Positions 26,871 to 36,011 are shown, numbered from the stretch's first letter. The stretch is DNA of 64,000 nucleotides from UBA12170 sp964293475 (GCA_964293475.1 CAXYYJ010000011.1:1-64000); one strand, 5' to 3'. The notes: generated from the sequence alone by a model not told the origin. Numbers and translations: made by a program.

Positions 26871-26935
26871 GCGACTCCGCCGGAGTCGGATTTCTGGTTT
26901 CATCGTATTCTTTTACAAACATTTGACCACGCTGT
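26871..26935. repeat. 65-bp intergenic repeat, copy B
   Basis: Direct repeat of 26673-26737, 198 bp downstream, with one mismatch in the T-run. It has the same hairpin core. Confidence 0.9.
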
Positions 26936-27125
26936 AATCATTCGCTTGGTTGAGAAATCTGTTTTCAAGTATTACTTAAAAAAACCTTGTTGAATGTTTG
27001 AGACGAATTGGTATTTATGAGCAATGAATTCAGAAAAAATTGAAATAGATAAAATTTCAAATCATTGATATTCAAGTAATTAATTGCGTTTTATTTTGGT
27101 TGTCAAACATTAAAAATCTACGAGA

Positions 27126-27446
27126 ATGGATACTAACGACGCTATAAAGATTGCCACAAGATACCTTGATTCCATTAAAGGAAAATTCCAGATAGAGAAT
27201 GCAATTCTGTTCGGCTCCTTTGCCAATGGAACAAATCACCCAGACGGTGATATTGATATTGCGCTGGTTTTTGATTCGGTTGACGATATCATCGATTTGC
27301 AAATTGAACTATTACAATTGAGGAGCGATGATGATCTATTGATAGAGCCTCACCCTTTTAAAAATGCCGACTTCAATAACTCCAATCCTCTCGTTGCTGA
27401 AATAATTAAAAATGGAATTTATTTAATCCCCCATTTGGCTGCCTGA
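27126..27446 (+). CDS. Orphan MNT-type nucleotidyltransferase
   Basis: 106 residues of the minimal nucleotidyltransferase fold. The signature is GSFANGTNHPDGDIDIAL, with Gly30-Ser31, Asp42 and Asp44. Such proteins normally pair with a HEPN toxin, which they inactivate by AMPylation (type VII toxin-antitoxin). No HEPN gene is on either side: upstream is the repeat region and downstream a convergent VOC gene. It may be an orphan antitoxin whose toxin was lost, or it may act alone. No promoter element was identified. Confidence 0.85.
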   Translation: MDTNDAIKIATRYLDSIKGKFQIENAILFGSFANGTNHPDGDIDIALVFDSVDDIIDLQIELLQLRSDDDLLIEPHPFKNADFNNSNPLVAEIIKNGIYLIPHLAA

Positions 27447-27479
27447 AACCAACCCCCTGAAAAATCACCTTTTCCCTCC

Positions 27480-27515
27480 AAAAAAACAAAACCCCAGCTC
27501 AACAAAGCAGGGGTT
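27480..27515 (-). terminator. Terminator of the VOC gene
   Basis: On the minus strand AACCCC and GGGGTT (27490-27495 and 27510-27515), with two inner G-C pairs, form a hairpin followed by a T-rich run (GTTTTTTT). It lies just after the stop at 27540 and may also stop transcription from the MNT gene. Confidence 0.7.
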
Positions 27516-27539
27516 CTGATTTAAAACCAGGTTATCCCT

Positions 27540-27980
27540 TTATTTCTCAGGCGCTAACTCCACATTTATCATCCAGTTGATTTGGAATTTATCGGTAAAC
27601 ATGCCAAAATAGGCGCCCCAGAAGGTTTGGCTCATGGGCATTGTAATCACGCCGCCCTCAGATAACTCGTTAAACAGCCGGTCACCTTCCTCTATAGTAT
27701 CGGCATTTACCGACATGGAGAAATTATTTCCCACCAAAGTTTTAACGGGCGAATGAGCCATGGTATCGCTTCCCATCAACATTGTTTCTGCACTAATGGG
27801 CAATGCAACGTGCATTACTTTATTTTTCTCGCTCTCGGGCAGGGGTGGCATCCCTTCCTGGGGTGGCATTTCGCCAAAACGACTAAAATACGAATACTCT
27901 CCCCCAAAAACCGATTTATAGAAATTAAAGGCTTCCTCGCAATTTCCATCATAATTTAAATAAACGTTTACTGTTGTCAT
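27540..27980 (-). CDS. VOC-family (PhnB-like) protein
   Basis: 146 residues of the vicinal-oxygen-chelate fold. The start VNVYLNYDGNCEEAFNFYKS and the segment MHVALPISAETMLMGSD are typical of the PhnB-like (3-demethylubiquinone methyltransferase-like) subgroup, and the end FGMFTDKFQINWMIN closes the second babbab module. Members of this group are common in Bacteroidota and have no firm function. Single gene with its own terminator. Confidence 0.88.
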   Translation of the reverse strand: MTTVNVYLNYDGNCEEAFNFYKSVFGGEYSYFSRFGEMPPQEGMPPLPESEKNKVMHVALPISAETMLMGSDTMAHSPVKTLVGNNFSMSVNADTIEEGDRLFNELSEGGVITMPMSQTFWGAYFGMFTDKFQINWMINVELAPEK

Positions 27981-28085
27981 AAGATAATGATATTGAATGT
28001 CCTACTCGTTTAGGCTTTTCGGAATCGCCCCGTTTTTTAGGGTGGTTTCTGGCTCCACCAGATTTCTTTTTATTAGGAGCTTAAA

Positions 28086-28490
28086 TTATCGGAAATTCGA
28101 TTTCCTGTAAAGATAGCGGGCAATAAGTAGTTCGGGGAGTAGAAAAACGAGTAACCAGGTGAGGGTGAGAATAATGGGATTAAATCCGCCGATGCTGAAC
28201 TGAAGCGTAAAAAACAAATCGAGCAATTCCACCACAAACCGCAGCATATACATGGCCAGCAGCAATTTAGCATCCATAAGCATGAGTCCGGCAATGCACA
28301 AAACGGCAATGCCCACATTGCGGGTGGCATAGAAAAAGGTGATGGGTTGAGCCGCATCGAATGGCAAATCGAGCCCCGAAAAAATATATTGCGGAGCCAA
28401 ATATCCCATGAGCGAAGTGCTGATACTCAGCAGGGTTAAAAAGGCCGTATAACCTATAACCCATTTCGAAAGTGAGCCTGTTGAAGCCAT
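28086..28490 (-). CDS. Small four-helix membrane protein
   Basis: 134 residues with four hydrophobic segments (VIGYTAFLTLLSISTSL, ITFFYATRNVGIAVLCIAGL, LLLAMYMLRFVVELLDLF, IILTLTWLLVFLLPELLIAR). The layout resembles DoxX-like or DUF4345-type inner-membrane proteins, but no residue motif fixes the family. Function unknown. It stands alone, with a repeat-bearing upstream region. Confidence 0.7.
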   Translation of the reverse strand: MASTGSLSKWVIGYTAFLTLLSISTSLMGYLAPQYIFSGLDLPFDAAQPITFFYATRNVGIAVLCIAGLMLMDAKLLLAMYMLRFVVELLDLFFTLQFSIGGFNPIILTLTWLLVFLLPELLIARYLYRKSNFR

Positions 28491-28970
28491 AAAACCATGA
28501 ATTTTTTGTGAGCACTAAAGGTAATATTTTCCCCTTTCGCCGTGCTGTTAAATGATTGTGATTATTTAAAGAAGCCAGAAATTTTCAAGCTAAAACCGCT
28601 TCGACAAGCCCAATCATGAGCCATTTAGAAATTCATCAGTATGAAATAAAAATTGTTCAGCATGAAAAAAAATTTATTCAGCATGAAATAAAAATTGTTC
28701 AGCATGAATTTTATAATTGTTCATTATGAAATTTTGGGGTGGTGGGATATGGAATTTATTTGAAGGCTGATAGCGGAAAAGAAAAGCATCCATAAAATTT
28801 AATGCAGTTGGTTTCGCGCCAATAATTCGTCAATTTTAGAATCGGTAAAAATTTTTATTTACGAATGTCCATCCAAATAAGCTAACAAGCAACATGCCAC
28901 CTGATTATGACATTTGATAGTTGGTCTTCTTTTGGAATTTAAGAGTGGCTAAAAATAAAAAGGGGAGTAA
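28491..28970. other. Intergenic region with tandem repeats
   Basis: This 480-bp AT-rich gap lies between two minus-strand genes. It contains the 21-bp tandem array at 28641-28725. The remainder shows no gene or RNA. Confidence 0.7.
28641..28725. repeat. Tandem array of four 21-22-bp units
   Basis: Units begin at 28641, 28662, 28683 and 28704. Units 1 and 3 are identical, unit 2 differs slightly and unit 4 is 22 bp and diverged. A partial fifth unit starts at 28726. Each junction carries TTCAGCATGAA, a short inverted repeat. It may be a protein-binding array upstream of the 28086-28490 gene. Confidence 0.85.
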
Positions 28971-30947
28971 TTAAATCTCCTTTAGCCCAATACTTTTTAA
29001 ATAAAAGTAAGTTGAATCGTAATACTCTGATTTTCTAGTATGGTCTTCACTATCTCCTTCAGGTACAACAATTATCATTCCTTGTCTTGCTCTTGTCAAA
29101 AGGACACGATATGCATTAATTAGATACTTTTTTCTGTCATCCTTATTAACATTTTCCCATCTATTTCCTTTAAAGGAATAGGTTTTCCAACCGTCTGATG
29201 AATAGCGCAAATCTCCATCCCAAGTAACACAACTCCAATCAAGTTCTAAACCCTGGACTTGAAATTCTGTTGCTACATCCTCCAAATAAAAGGATGAGCG
29301 CACATCATCTTTCCCTTCTAAAAACCAATGAACAGGGTTCATTGGTGATTTTACATCAATTGCAAAAGGCTTAAGTCTTTGTGCCTGTGATGATACAATT
29401 ATTCCATATCTTTCACTGCCTCTGGCCATGTTCTTTAACCATGCCTTTGCCTTGAAAAGATTTCTGGTTATTAAAATTGGGTATTTATCTTGGATTTTAG
29501 AAAGCGTAATTTTCGATTGTTCTATATCCAGATCAAGAATGTTTTTTATTAACATGGAGAGATTTTCCGCCCTAAATGAACGCATAGAGACACCAAGATG
29601 TAAATCTTGATTGAAGTTTATCTTACTAACATTTTTCAACCTTTCAATTGGTTCAATTGCATTATATTCTGAATCAATAAGATTTGGAGAGATATATACA
29701 GTCCAATCCATAAATGTTGTTTCAATTGCCTTTAGCCACTCCGATATACCGGCCTCTCCTGTGTTTATTTCTTGACCACCACCAACTAAACAAACAATTA
29801 CAGCCCAATCCTTGTGTCTATTTAAACAGGATATAAGAAACTCAGGTTCAGAGTATTTAAAGTCATGCTGATTCTTTTTCTGTTGCATGAATTTTATAGT
29901 TTGTTCTCTATTCCAGGCTCTTTGTGCCTCATCAAAAATAGCAACATGGTCATAGGGTGCTTCTGGATTCACAAGATAGGCGTCTCTGTAATGATGAATT
30001 ATTTGGATAAACGATTTTACAGCTTGACGAGCGTTACTTTTTGTTATACTTCGTCCAAGATTTATTTCTCTGTTTACTTTATCTCTTGCCAGAGCCTCCT
30101 GCAAAATAGCTACTAATGGTGCGTTACCAGATAAGTATACACTTGCGTCACCTTTTACATTATCTAAATGTTGGGTTGCTATTTTTAGACCAACAAGTGT
30201 TTTTCCTGCACCAGGAACGCCTGTTACAAAGCAAATTACCTTTTTTCTTTCCTCTTTAGCATTTTTAATTATGTCTGAAATGGCAGATGTGGTCAAAGTT
30301 AGATTCTTAGCACTTGCATCACTCCGAGTAATCTCTTCTACTGAATGATTATTATAAAGAGAAACAGCGGCTTCAATTATAGTTGGCGTTGGATAATAAC
30401 TACCTTTCGCAAATTCAACCGGATCTATTTTAAGATTTTCCTTAAAATATTGAATCGTATTTCTTATTATTAGGCCTAAATCAGTTCTATTTGATTTAAC
30501 CGGATAAAAAGTATTGTCGTTGTGCGGAGATGATATTATTTCGACAAATGATTTTTTCGCCTCGGTTGCTATCAAAATCGGCACTAAAATAGCTGTGTGA
30601 CTTGGTTTGTGGAAATTTTTCAGATCAAGTGCATAATCCCAAACTTGCTCAATCTGACTGCTTAAAAATTTCTCTTCACCTACTTTAAACTCAATAATAA
30701 AAATTACATTTTCGATTATTACAATCACATCTACTCTTTTCCCCATTCGCGGAATCGAAAATTCAAAAAAAATGGTTCCATCCAAATCTGTAAGCGATTC
30801 TTTCAAAATTTTAATTTGTTGTTCCCATGATTTGTTTTGAAGGGAATTTGAATCAAATTGATTAGCCATAGTGATAAAGCCAATAATCTCCTCAGTGGTT
30901 CTTTGAAGAAATGATTCAATCGTGTCGTTATAATAAAAATTGAGCAT
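28971..30947 (-). CDS. DUF2075-type helicase with N-terminal PD-(D/E)xK nuclease domain
   Basis: 658 residues. Residues 55-120 look like a PD-(D/E)xK nuclease: Asp73 (KRVDVIVI) and Glu86-Phe-Lys88 (FIIEFKVG). The ATPase follows, with Walker A GVPGAGKT (243-250), a DEAQ box (AIFDEAQRAW) and the late helicase motif AYRVLLTRARQGMIIVVP. DUF2075 proteins of this build act as DNA/RNA helicase-nucleases and turn up in defence contexts. The gene stands alone, and its composition is more AT-rich than its neighbours. The exact substrate is unknown. Confidence 0.85.
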   Translation of the reverse strand: MLNFYYNDTIESFLQRTTEEIIGFITMANQFDSNSLQNKSWEQQIKILKESLTDLDGTIFFEFSIPRMGKRVDVIVIIENVIFIIEFKVGEEKFLSSQIEQVWDYALDLKNFHKPSHTAILVPILIATEAKKSFVEIISSPHNDNTFYPVKSNRTDLGLIIRNTIQYFKENLKIDPVEFAKGSYYPTPTIIEAAVSLYNNHSVEEITRSDASAKNLTLTTSAISDIIKNAKEERKKVICFVTGVPGAGKTLVGLKIATQHLDNVKGDASVYLSGNAPLVAILQEALARDKVNREINLGRSITKSNARQAVKSFIQIIHHYRDAYLVNPEAPYDHVAIFDEAQRAWNREQTIKFMQQKKNQHDFKYSEPEFLISCLNRHKDWAVIVCLVGGGQEINTGEAGISEWLKAIETTFMDWTVYISPNLIDSEYNAIEPIERLKNVSKINFNQDLHLGVSMRSFRAENLSMLIKNILDLDIEQSKITLSKIQDKYPILITRNLFKAKAWLKNMARGSERYGIIVSSQAQRLKPFAIDVKSPMNPVHWFLEGKDDVRSSFYLEDVATEFQVQGLELDWSCVTWDGDLRYSSDGWKTYSFKGNRWENVNKDDRKKYLINAYRVLLTRARQGMIIVVPEGDSEDHTRKSEYYDSTYFYLKSIGLKEI

Positions 30948-31004
30948 TGATTATTTATAATTTGGTTAAATTCACTAAATACTTAAATAGAATTTATTAT
31001 CCTC

Positions 31005-32060
31005 CTAATGCTCATGCAAATCCCCCACCAAACCGAAGGCCAATTGGGTGTGGCTTTTGTAGGTTTCGCCGGCTTTGAGCATGGTGTTGGGAAACTGCGC
31101 ATGGTTCACTGAGTCGGGGAAATGCTGGGGCTCCAGACAGAAAGCGCCGTGCCTGGGCATCAGACTTCCCTTTTTTCCGGCCACCGTGCCATCGAAAAAA
31201 TTGCTGGAATAAACCACCAACGCGGGCTGGTCGGTTACCAACTCCAGGGTTCTTCCGCTTTCGGGTTCAATGGCCTTGGCCGCTATGCCAAACCGCCCAT
31301 ATTCCTTGTTCAGCACATAAATATGGTCGAGACCCGAGGGCATTTTTTCCAACGCCGCTCCAAAAAACTCCCCGCGACTAAAATTGGTGGGATGGCCCAA
31401 TACATAGTCAAAGTCGCCGGTGGGAATCAGATTTTCGTCGAACCGCAGAGTCTTTAAAGCATTGAGCATAAGCTTGTGGCTGTAGATAGTTCCTTGTTTG
31501 TCCGAAAGGTTAAAATAGCCGTGCGATGTCATATTCACAGGCGAATCGCGGTCGGTGGTGGCTTCGAAATAAATGAGCAACTGGTTTTTATTGTTGAGAA
31601 TATAGGTGGTTTTAAAGGTTCGGTTGCCCGGATAGCCGCCTTCGCCATGGGCAGCCTGACAGGTGAGCTCCAGTTTCACCGAGTCGGTGAGCAGTTTGGT
31701 TTGCCCGATCCAGTTTTTACGGTTCAATCCGGCCACTCCGCCATGCAGATGATGTCCCTGCCAGTTGCAGTCGAGCTGAAAGGTTTGCCCTTGCCAAGAA
31801 TACTGTCCGCGGTTGATTCGTCCGGCCACAGGTCCAGCCACGCAACCCATGTATTGCTGGTCGTTTTCGTAGGCTTCGAGGGTGTCGAACCCCAGCAAAA
31901 TATCACCCAGTTGGCCCAAGCTGTTGGGGGTTAAAATGCTTTGAAGGGTGGCGCCGAGGCTTAAAATGGTAACAGAAATGTGGTGGTCGTTGGTAAGATG
32001 GTATTGTTCAACGGGTTCGCCGTTTTTCAGGTTTCCGAAATGGTTTTGTGTTATGTTCAT
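31005..32060 (-). CDS. galM: Galactose mutarotase (aldose 1-epimerase)
   Basis: 351 residues from the ATG at 32060; an earlier ATG at 32117 adds 19 residues and overlaps the likely promoter. It interconverts alpha- and beta-galactose. The family blocks are GCVAGPVAGRINRGQYSWQG, LHGGVAGLNRKNW with a catalytic His, VNMTSHGYFNL with the second His, and FCLEPQHFPDSVN with the catalytic Glu. There is no signal peptide. It is divergent from the GIN-domain gene and is the only galactose-pathway gene here, apart from the GH53 galactanase 20 kb away. Confidence 0.93.
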   Translation of the reverse strand: MNITQNHFGNLKNGEPVEQYHLTNDHHISVTILSLGATLQSILTPNSLGQLGDILLGFDTLEAYENDQQYMGCVAGPVAGRINRGQYSWQGQTFQLDCNWQGHHLHGGVAGLNRKNWIGQTKLLTDSVKLELTCQAAHGEGGYPGNRTFKTTYILNNKNQLLIYFEATTDRDSPVNMTSHGYFNLSDKQGTIYSHKLMLNALKTLRFDENLIPTGDFDYVLGHPTNFSRGEFFGAALEKMPSGLDHIYVLNKEYGRFGIAAKAIEPESGRTLELVTDQPALVVYSSNFFDGTVAGKKGSLMPRHGAFCLEPQHFPDSVNHAQFPNTMLKAGETYKSHTQLAFGLVGDLHEH

Positions 32061-32119
32061 GCTGAAAGTTTTTTTAGGTCCTGTAACAAATTTTAACTGC
32101 GTCACGTCACACGACAAAA

Positions 32120-32127
32120 CAAAAATA
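32120..32127 (-). promoter_or_regulatory. -7 promoter element of galM
   Basis: Minus-strand TATTTTTG in the 81-bp gap between galM and the divergent GIN-domain gene, about 60 bp before the galM start. Confidence 0.4.
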
Positions 32128-32141
32128 TTAAAACATAAATC

Positions 32142-33653
32142 ATGAAAACAAAATGGATTGCTTTAATTTTCATCGCTGCGCTGTTTCTGGGGGCTTTTTC
32201 GGCTCAGGCGCAGGATCAGGTTTCGGAACGTGTTCCCAATCAGAACATTTCGGGCCTTATAGTGGGGGGTTTATACCAAATCAACCTGATGCAGGGTTCC
32301 CCAAAAATTGTTATTCACGCAACCAACGAGGTGGCAGCACAGATTAAAACCGAAGTGCAAAACGAGATTCTGGAGATAACAAGCACCATGACTAAGCAGG
32401 AAAACCCGATTACCATCGATGTTTACGGAAATTCTTTTGAGTACCTCGACATCAGCGGTGCTGTTAAACTTTCTTCGGCGGAGGTTCTCAAAGCATCGCA
32501 TATGAATTTGGACATCAGCGGGGCGGCTCAGGTAACACTAACCACCGAAGCCGAAACCATCGACGCCAACATCAGCGGGGCTTCCATCCTTGAGCTCAGG
32601 GGAACTGCCAAACTTCTCAACGGAAATGCTTCGGGAGCTTCCATTCTCAACACCAGCGGTCTGGTGGCCGAAACCAGCAATATAGAAGTGCGTGGAGCTG
32701 CCGGAATGACCTACGAAAGCTGCGACTCCACGAAGAATTTCCCCGGCGAAACCACTGAGATTGTGGTGGATAAAGATGGCGAAAAAACCACCTATGGCGT
32801 TACATACGATGGTTCGGTGGCCAGGGCTAAATTTCTGGGCATTCATGTTCAGGTAGACGAGGACGACGAAACCGGCGAAGTGAAAATAGGAACTCATAAA
32901 TGGGTTTATAACAGCGATGGCGAAGTATCGCACAAACGGGTTAAACCACTGGGATTCAACGGTCACTGGGGTGGTGTTGGTCTGGGGATTAATGGCTTTG
33001 TGAACAACGATTTCCGCTACGAATTGCCCAAAGAATATGAATTTATGGATTTGTACTGGCAACGTTCGGTGAATGTGGATTTGAATCTCTACGAACAAAA
33101 CATCAATCTTTCGCCCAGCCACAATATTGGCTTAATTACAGGGATTGGATTTTCTATCTATAATTATTTCTTCACCAAGTCGTTTACCGTAATGACCGAT
33201 TCAAACTTTTTCTCGGGCACCTACAACAAAGGCATCAACGTGAAGAAAAGCAAAATGGTGACCAACTATATCATGGTGCCTGTTTTGTTCGAAATTCAGG
33301 ACAGAAACCCCAACCCATTAACAAAATACCGCTGGCATGTGAATGTGGGCGCTATTTTCGGAGTTCGGGTTCACAGCCACCAAAAAACCTATTTCAACGA
33401 AACCAACAAACAGTTTTCTCTGGAACATCCTGTAAGCGGCGATGTTGTGGCTACAGCTACTTCGCCCTACGACAACATCAGCAAGGTGCACAACAATTTC
33501 TACCTTCAACCTTTTAAAGTAGATGCCAGTTTGAGAGTGGGCTGGGGCTGGTTAAACCTCTACGCCAACTATTCCATCACTCAGATGTTTCAGAATGGAA
33601 AAGGCCCTGAGTTGCATCCCTTCACCGTGGGTATTATGGTAACAGGCTGGTAA
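32142..33653 (+). CDS. Outer-membrane protein with GIN (DUF2807) adhesin-like domain
   Basis: 503 residues. A signal peptide (MKTKWIALIFIAALFLGAFS, cut near AQAQ) leads into a GIN domain at about 30-200, a right-handed beta-helix made of repeated short strands (LDISGAVKL, LDISGAAQVTL, ANISGASILEL, GNASGASILN). The C-terminal 250 residues (GVGLGINGFVNNDFRYELP to HPFTVGIMVTGW) alternate hydrophobic strands and read as an outer-membrane beta-barrel. This domain pair is common in Bacteroidota. The role may be adhesion or envelope structure. Single gene with a strong terminator. Confidence 0.85.
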   Translation: MKTKWIALIFIAALFLGAFSAQAQDQVSERVPNQNISGLIVGGLYQINLMQGSPKIVIHATNEVAAQIKTEVQNEILEITSTMTKQENPITIDVYGNSFEYLDISGAVKLSSAEVLKASHMNLDISGAAQVTLTTEAETIDANISGASILELRGTAKLLNGNASGASILNTSGLVAETSNIEVRGAAGMTYESCDSTKNFPGETTEIVVDKDGEKTTYGVTYDGSVARAKFLGIHVQVDEDDETGEVKIGTHKWVYNSDGEVSHKRVKPLGFNGHWGGVGLGINGFVNNDFRYELPKEYEFMDLYWQRSVNVDLNLYEQNINLSPSHNIGLITGIGFSIYNYFFTKSFTVMTDSNFFSGTYNKGINVKKSKMVTNYIMVPVLFEIQDRNPNPLTKYRWHVNVGAIFGVRVHSHQKTYFNETNKQFSLEHPVSGDVVATATSPYDNISKVHNNFYLQPFKVDASLRVGWGWLNLYANYSITQMFQNGKGPELHPFTVGIMVTGW

Positions 33654-33680
33654 ACAATATTTTTCTTATCATACAACAAA

Positions 33681-33711
33681 AAACCCGCCGATGGATATTG
33701 GCGGGTTTTTT
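33681..33711 (+). terminator. Rho-independent terminator of the GIN-domain gene
   Basis: AAACCCGCC and GGCGGGTTT form a nine-pair stem around a ten-base loop, followed by a T-run. It lies 28 bp after the stop codon. Confidence 0.9.
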
Positions 33712-33952
33712 CATGTTTGTGGGATTGGAATGATTCAGGAAACTCCATGTTTCGGCACCTGGAGCTCCTCATTTTTCAATGGTTAATCAGATTGGGAGTT
33801 CAAAACTCCATCATTTCATAAAAAAATCCATTGAACAATCTTTACCAAATGAAAGAAAATATCGATAATACCGAAGAGAAAGAAAAAGAATGTGCAAAAA
33901 ATTGTTTTTAATTAGGATATTTGTAATAATTTTACGAAAAATATAAATAGAA

Positions 33953-35236
33953 ATGATATTAGAGTTTCGTGTTGAGAATTTTCTCTCCTTTAGAGATGAG
34001 CAAATGATAAGTTTTGAACCATCTGCCGATAAGGAATTTGGGTCGTTGTATTGCGCCGAGGTGAGAGAAGGTGTTAAAGTTTTAAAATTGGGCATTTTAT
34101 ACGGTGCCAATGCTTCGGGAAAAACCAATCTGTTGCGCGCGTTTGATTTTTTGCGAAAATTTGTTCTGGAACAGAAGAAAGACAAAACAGAAACCACAGG
34201 AATAATCAAATTTCAATTTGACAACGAGAATCTTTTAAAACCGGTTAAATTTCAGTTATCGTTCTATTTGAATCAGGTAAAATACGTGTATCAGATGGTT
34301 CTGGATGATAAAATAGTGCTGAATGAAAGCTTAATATATTACCCCGGAACTCAGCCTGCCCTGGTTTTCGATAGAAAATTTAATGAAGAAAAGCAAAAAA
34401 CTACCATCAAATTTGGCGGTACTGTCGATTTAAAACTCGCCGACAGAAAGCTTATTGAAGGATTAACGATTTCAAATAGTTCTGTATTTTCTGCTTTTGC
34501 CAGAGCTAATGTGGAAAAAACTGTGCTGGATGAAGTTTTTAACTGGTTCAAAGAAAGCTTTATGCCCATGGTTCTGCCCACAACCAATTTGATTGATTTG
34601 GCCAATTCGAAAGTACAAAACGACGATAATTTCAGGAATTTTGTTCTGGAAGTTTTACAAAAAGCTGACTTTAATATTTCCTCCATCGACATTGATAACC
34701 CAGAAACTGATTCTGAGCTTGAATCGAAAATTACTGGCCTTGGCATTGCGGAAACCCTGAAGAAAGAATCATCAAAAACCATTTACGGAAAAACAGGTGA
34801 TATTTCCTTTCAGCATAAAACCCCTCTCATCGAAAAAAATATTCCTATGAGATTGGAATCCAATGGAACCTTGCGATATTATGGATTGGGTGCTATATTG
34901 AGCAAACTCTTGTGGTCAAATACTTTTCTTTGCGTCGATGAAATAGAAAACTCACTGCATAACGATCTCGTGGCACATTTCATTAAAACCTTTTTAATAA
35001 ACTCCAGCAAATCTCAATTGCTTTTCTCCACCCACGATATGAATTTGCTGAATCAGGATTTTCTACGGAGAGATACGGTGTGGTTTGTCGATAAAAACGA
35101 GTTTGGAGCATCTGAAGTTGATTCTTTGCTCGATTTTAAACTGCACAAAAATCTTTCTCCATTCAATGCCTACAGAATAGGCAAATTGGGTGCAAAACCA
35201 GAATTGGGCGAAATAATCCTGAAACAGCATGGCTAG
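33953..35236 (+). CDS. RloA-like AAA ATPase, module 2
   Basis: 427 residues. It has the same build as module 1 but a clearly different sequence. The start MILEFRVENFLSFRDEQMIS leads to Walker A GANASGKT (51-58); Walker B is CVDEIENSLHNDL, and the switch His is in FSTHDMNLL. The tail (FLRRDTVWFVDKNEFGASEV) is the usual RloA ending. It is the first gene of the pair, and its end overlaps the RloB start by 8 bp. It lies on the plus strand, whereas module 1 is on the minus strand 8 kb away, so the two look like separate acquisitions. Confidence 0.88.
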   Translation: MILEFRVENFLSFRDEQMISFEPSADKEFGSLYCAEVREGVKVLKLGILYGANASGKTNLLRAFDFLRKFVLEQKKDKTETTGIIKFQFDNENLLKPVKFQLSFYLNQVKYVYQMVLDDKIVLNESLIYYPGTQPALVFDRKFNEEKQKTTIKFGGTVDLKLADRKLIEGLTISNSSVFSAFARANVEKTVLDEVFNWFKESFMPMVLPTTNLIDLANSKVQNDDNFRNFVLEVLQKADFNISSIDIDNPETDSELESKITGLGIAETLKKESSKTIYGKTGDISFQHKTPLIEKNIPMRLESNGTLRYYGLGAILSKLLWSNTFLCVDEIENSLHNDLVAHFIKTFLINSSKSQLLFSTHDMNLLNQDFLRRDTVWFVDKNEFGASEVDSLLDFKLHKNLSPFNAYRIGKLGAKPELGEIILKQHG

Positions 35237-35840
35237 AAAGAGCAAAAATAAACCCCTAAAATTTAAAGTGGCCATTGTGGGTGAAGGTGAAACTGAATGG
35301 TATTATTTTACCGATATGCGCCATTTTGAAAGATTCAGTTTTAAGGTGGAGCCTGAATTGCCAAAGCATTCGGATTTTAAAACAATCATTAACACAGCCC
35401 GCAAAAAACGAGACGAAGGCTACGATTTGGTTTTTTGTGTACTTGACATGGATCGGATTTCCAATGACGAAAAAGAAAGGAAAGACTATGTATCCTGGAA
35501 ATCTAAAAAATCAGCCAATAGAAATATAGAGTTTATAGAAACCATGCCCTGCATTGAATTGTGGTTTTTACTTCATTTTTTAGAAAACCATTCATCGAGG
35601 ATTTATTTGAATTATGAACAAGTTAAAAAGCCCTTGAAAAAGTTTATTCCAAATTATGATAAAACTGCCAGCTTTTTAAGAAACAGTCAAATTTACAGGT
35701 ATCTGCTCGACAAGGGTAGTTTTGAAAAAGCCGATGAATATGCCCTAAAGCTTTTTCAGGAAAAGGAAAACAATGGAAATCCGTTTTCCAATTATTCTCA
35801 AATCAATGAATTGGTAAAAAAACTCAGAGAATATAAGTAA
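35229..35840 (+). CDS. RloB-like TOPRIM protein, module 2
   Basis: 203 residues. The TOPRIM-like residues are Glu19 (AIVGEGETEWYYF), Asp73/Asp75 (FCVLDMDRIS) and Glu110 (MPCIELWFLLHFLENH). The basic start MARKSKNKPLKFK is typical of the family. It overlaps the ATPase gene by 8 bp, so the two are coupled in translation. It is 30 residues shorter than its module 1 counterpart and lacks the IRPGGH N-terminus. Together with its ATPase it is expected to be a phage-defence pair. Confidence 0.86.
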   Translation: MARKSKNKPLKFKVAIVGEGETEWYYFTDMRHFERFSFKVEPELPKHSDFKTIINTARKKRDEGYDLVFCVLDMDRISNDEKERKDYVSWKSKKSANRNIEFIETMPCIELWFLLHFLENHSSRIYLNYEQVKKPLKKFIPNYDKTASFLRNSQIYRYLLDKGSFEKADEYALKLFQEKENNGNPFSNYSQINELVKKLREYK

Positions 35841-36011
35841 TTGATGGGCAAAAAGATATAATGAGTAACCGTCAATATTATCATATTTCTAAAACCTAAA
35901 ACTCCATCTCCACAGGCAATTCACCAGCGGCCTGAACAAATATTCTCAGGTAGTTTAGACCGATATTTCCCGTCAACTTGTTTTTATATTTTCGGCAGTT
36001 TAAACTGTGGG

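Larger units (their letters stand above)
26557..27125. other. Repeat-rich intergenic region
   Basis: This gap of about 570 bp holds two 65-bp direct repeats, a GGCTGAAAGCC palindrome at 26769-26780 and a GGCCTGAAAGGCC palindrome at 26836-26853. I see no gene in it. The same palindromes occur at 52 kb. Confidence 0.8.

Noticed and set aside
28641..28735. Possible CRISPR array
   Set aside because: Units are contiguous with no spacers and there are no cas genes, so this is a tandem repeat.
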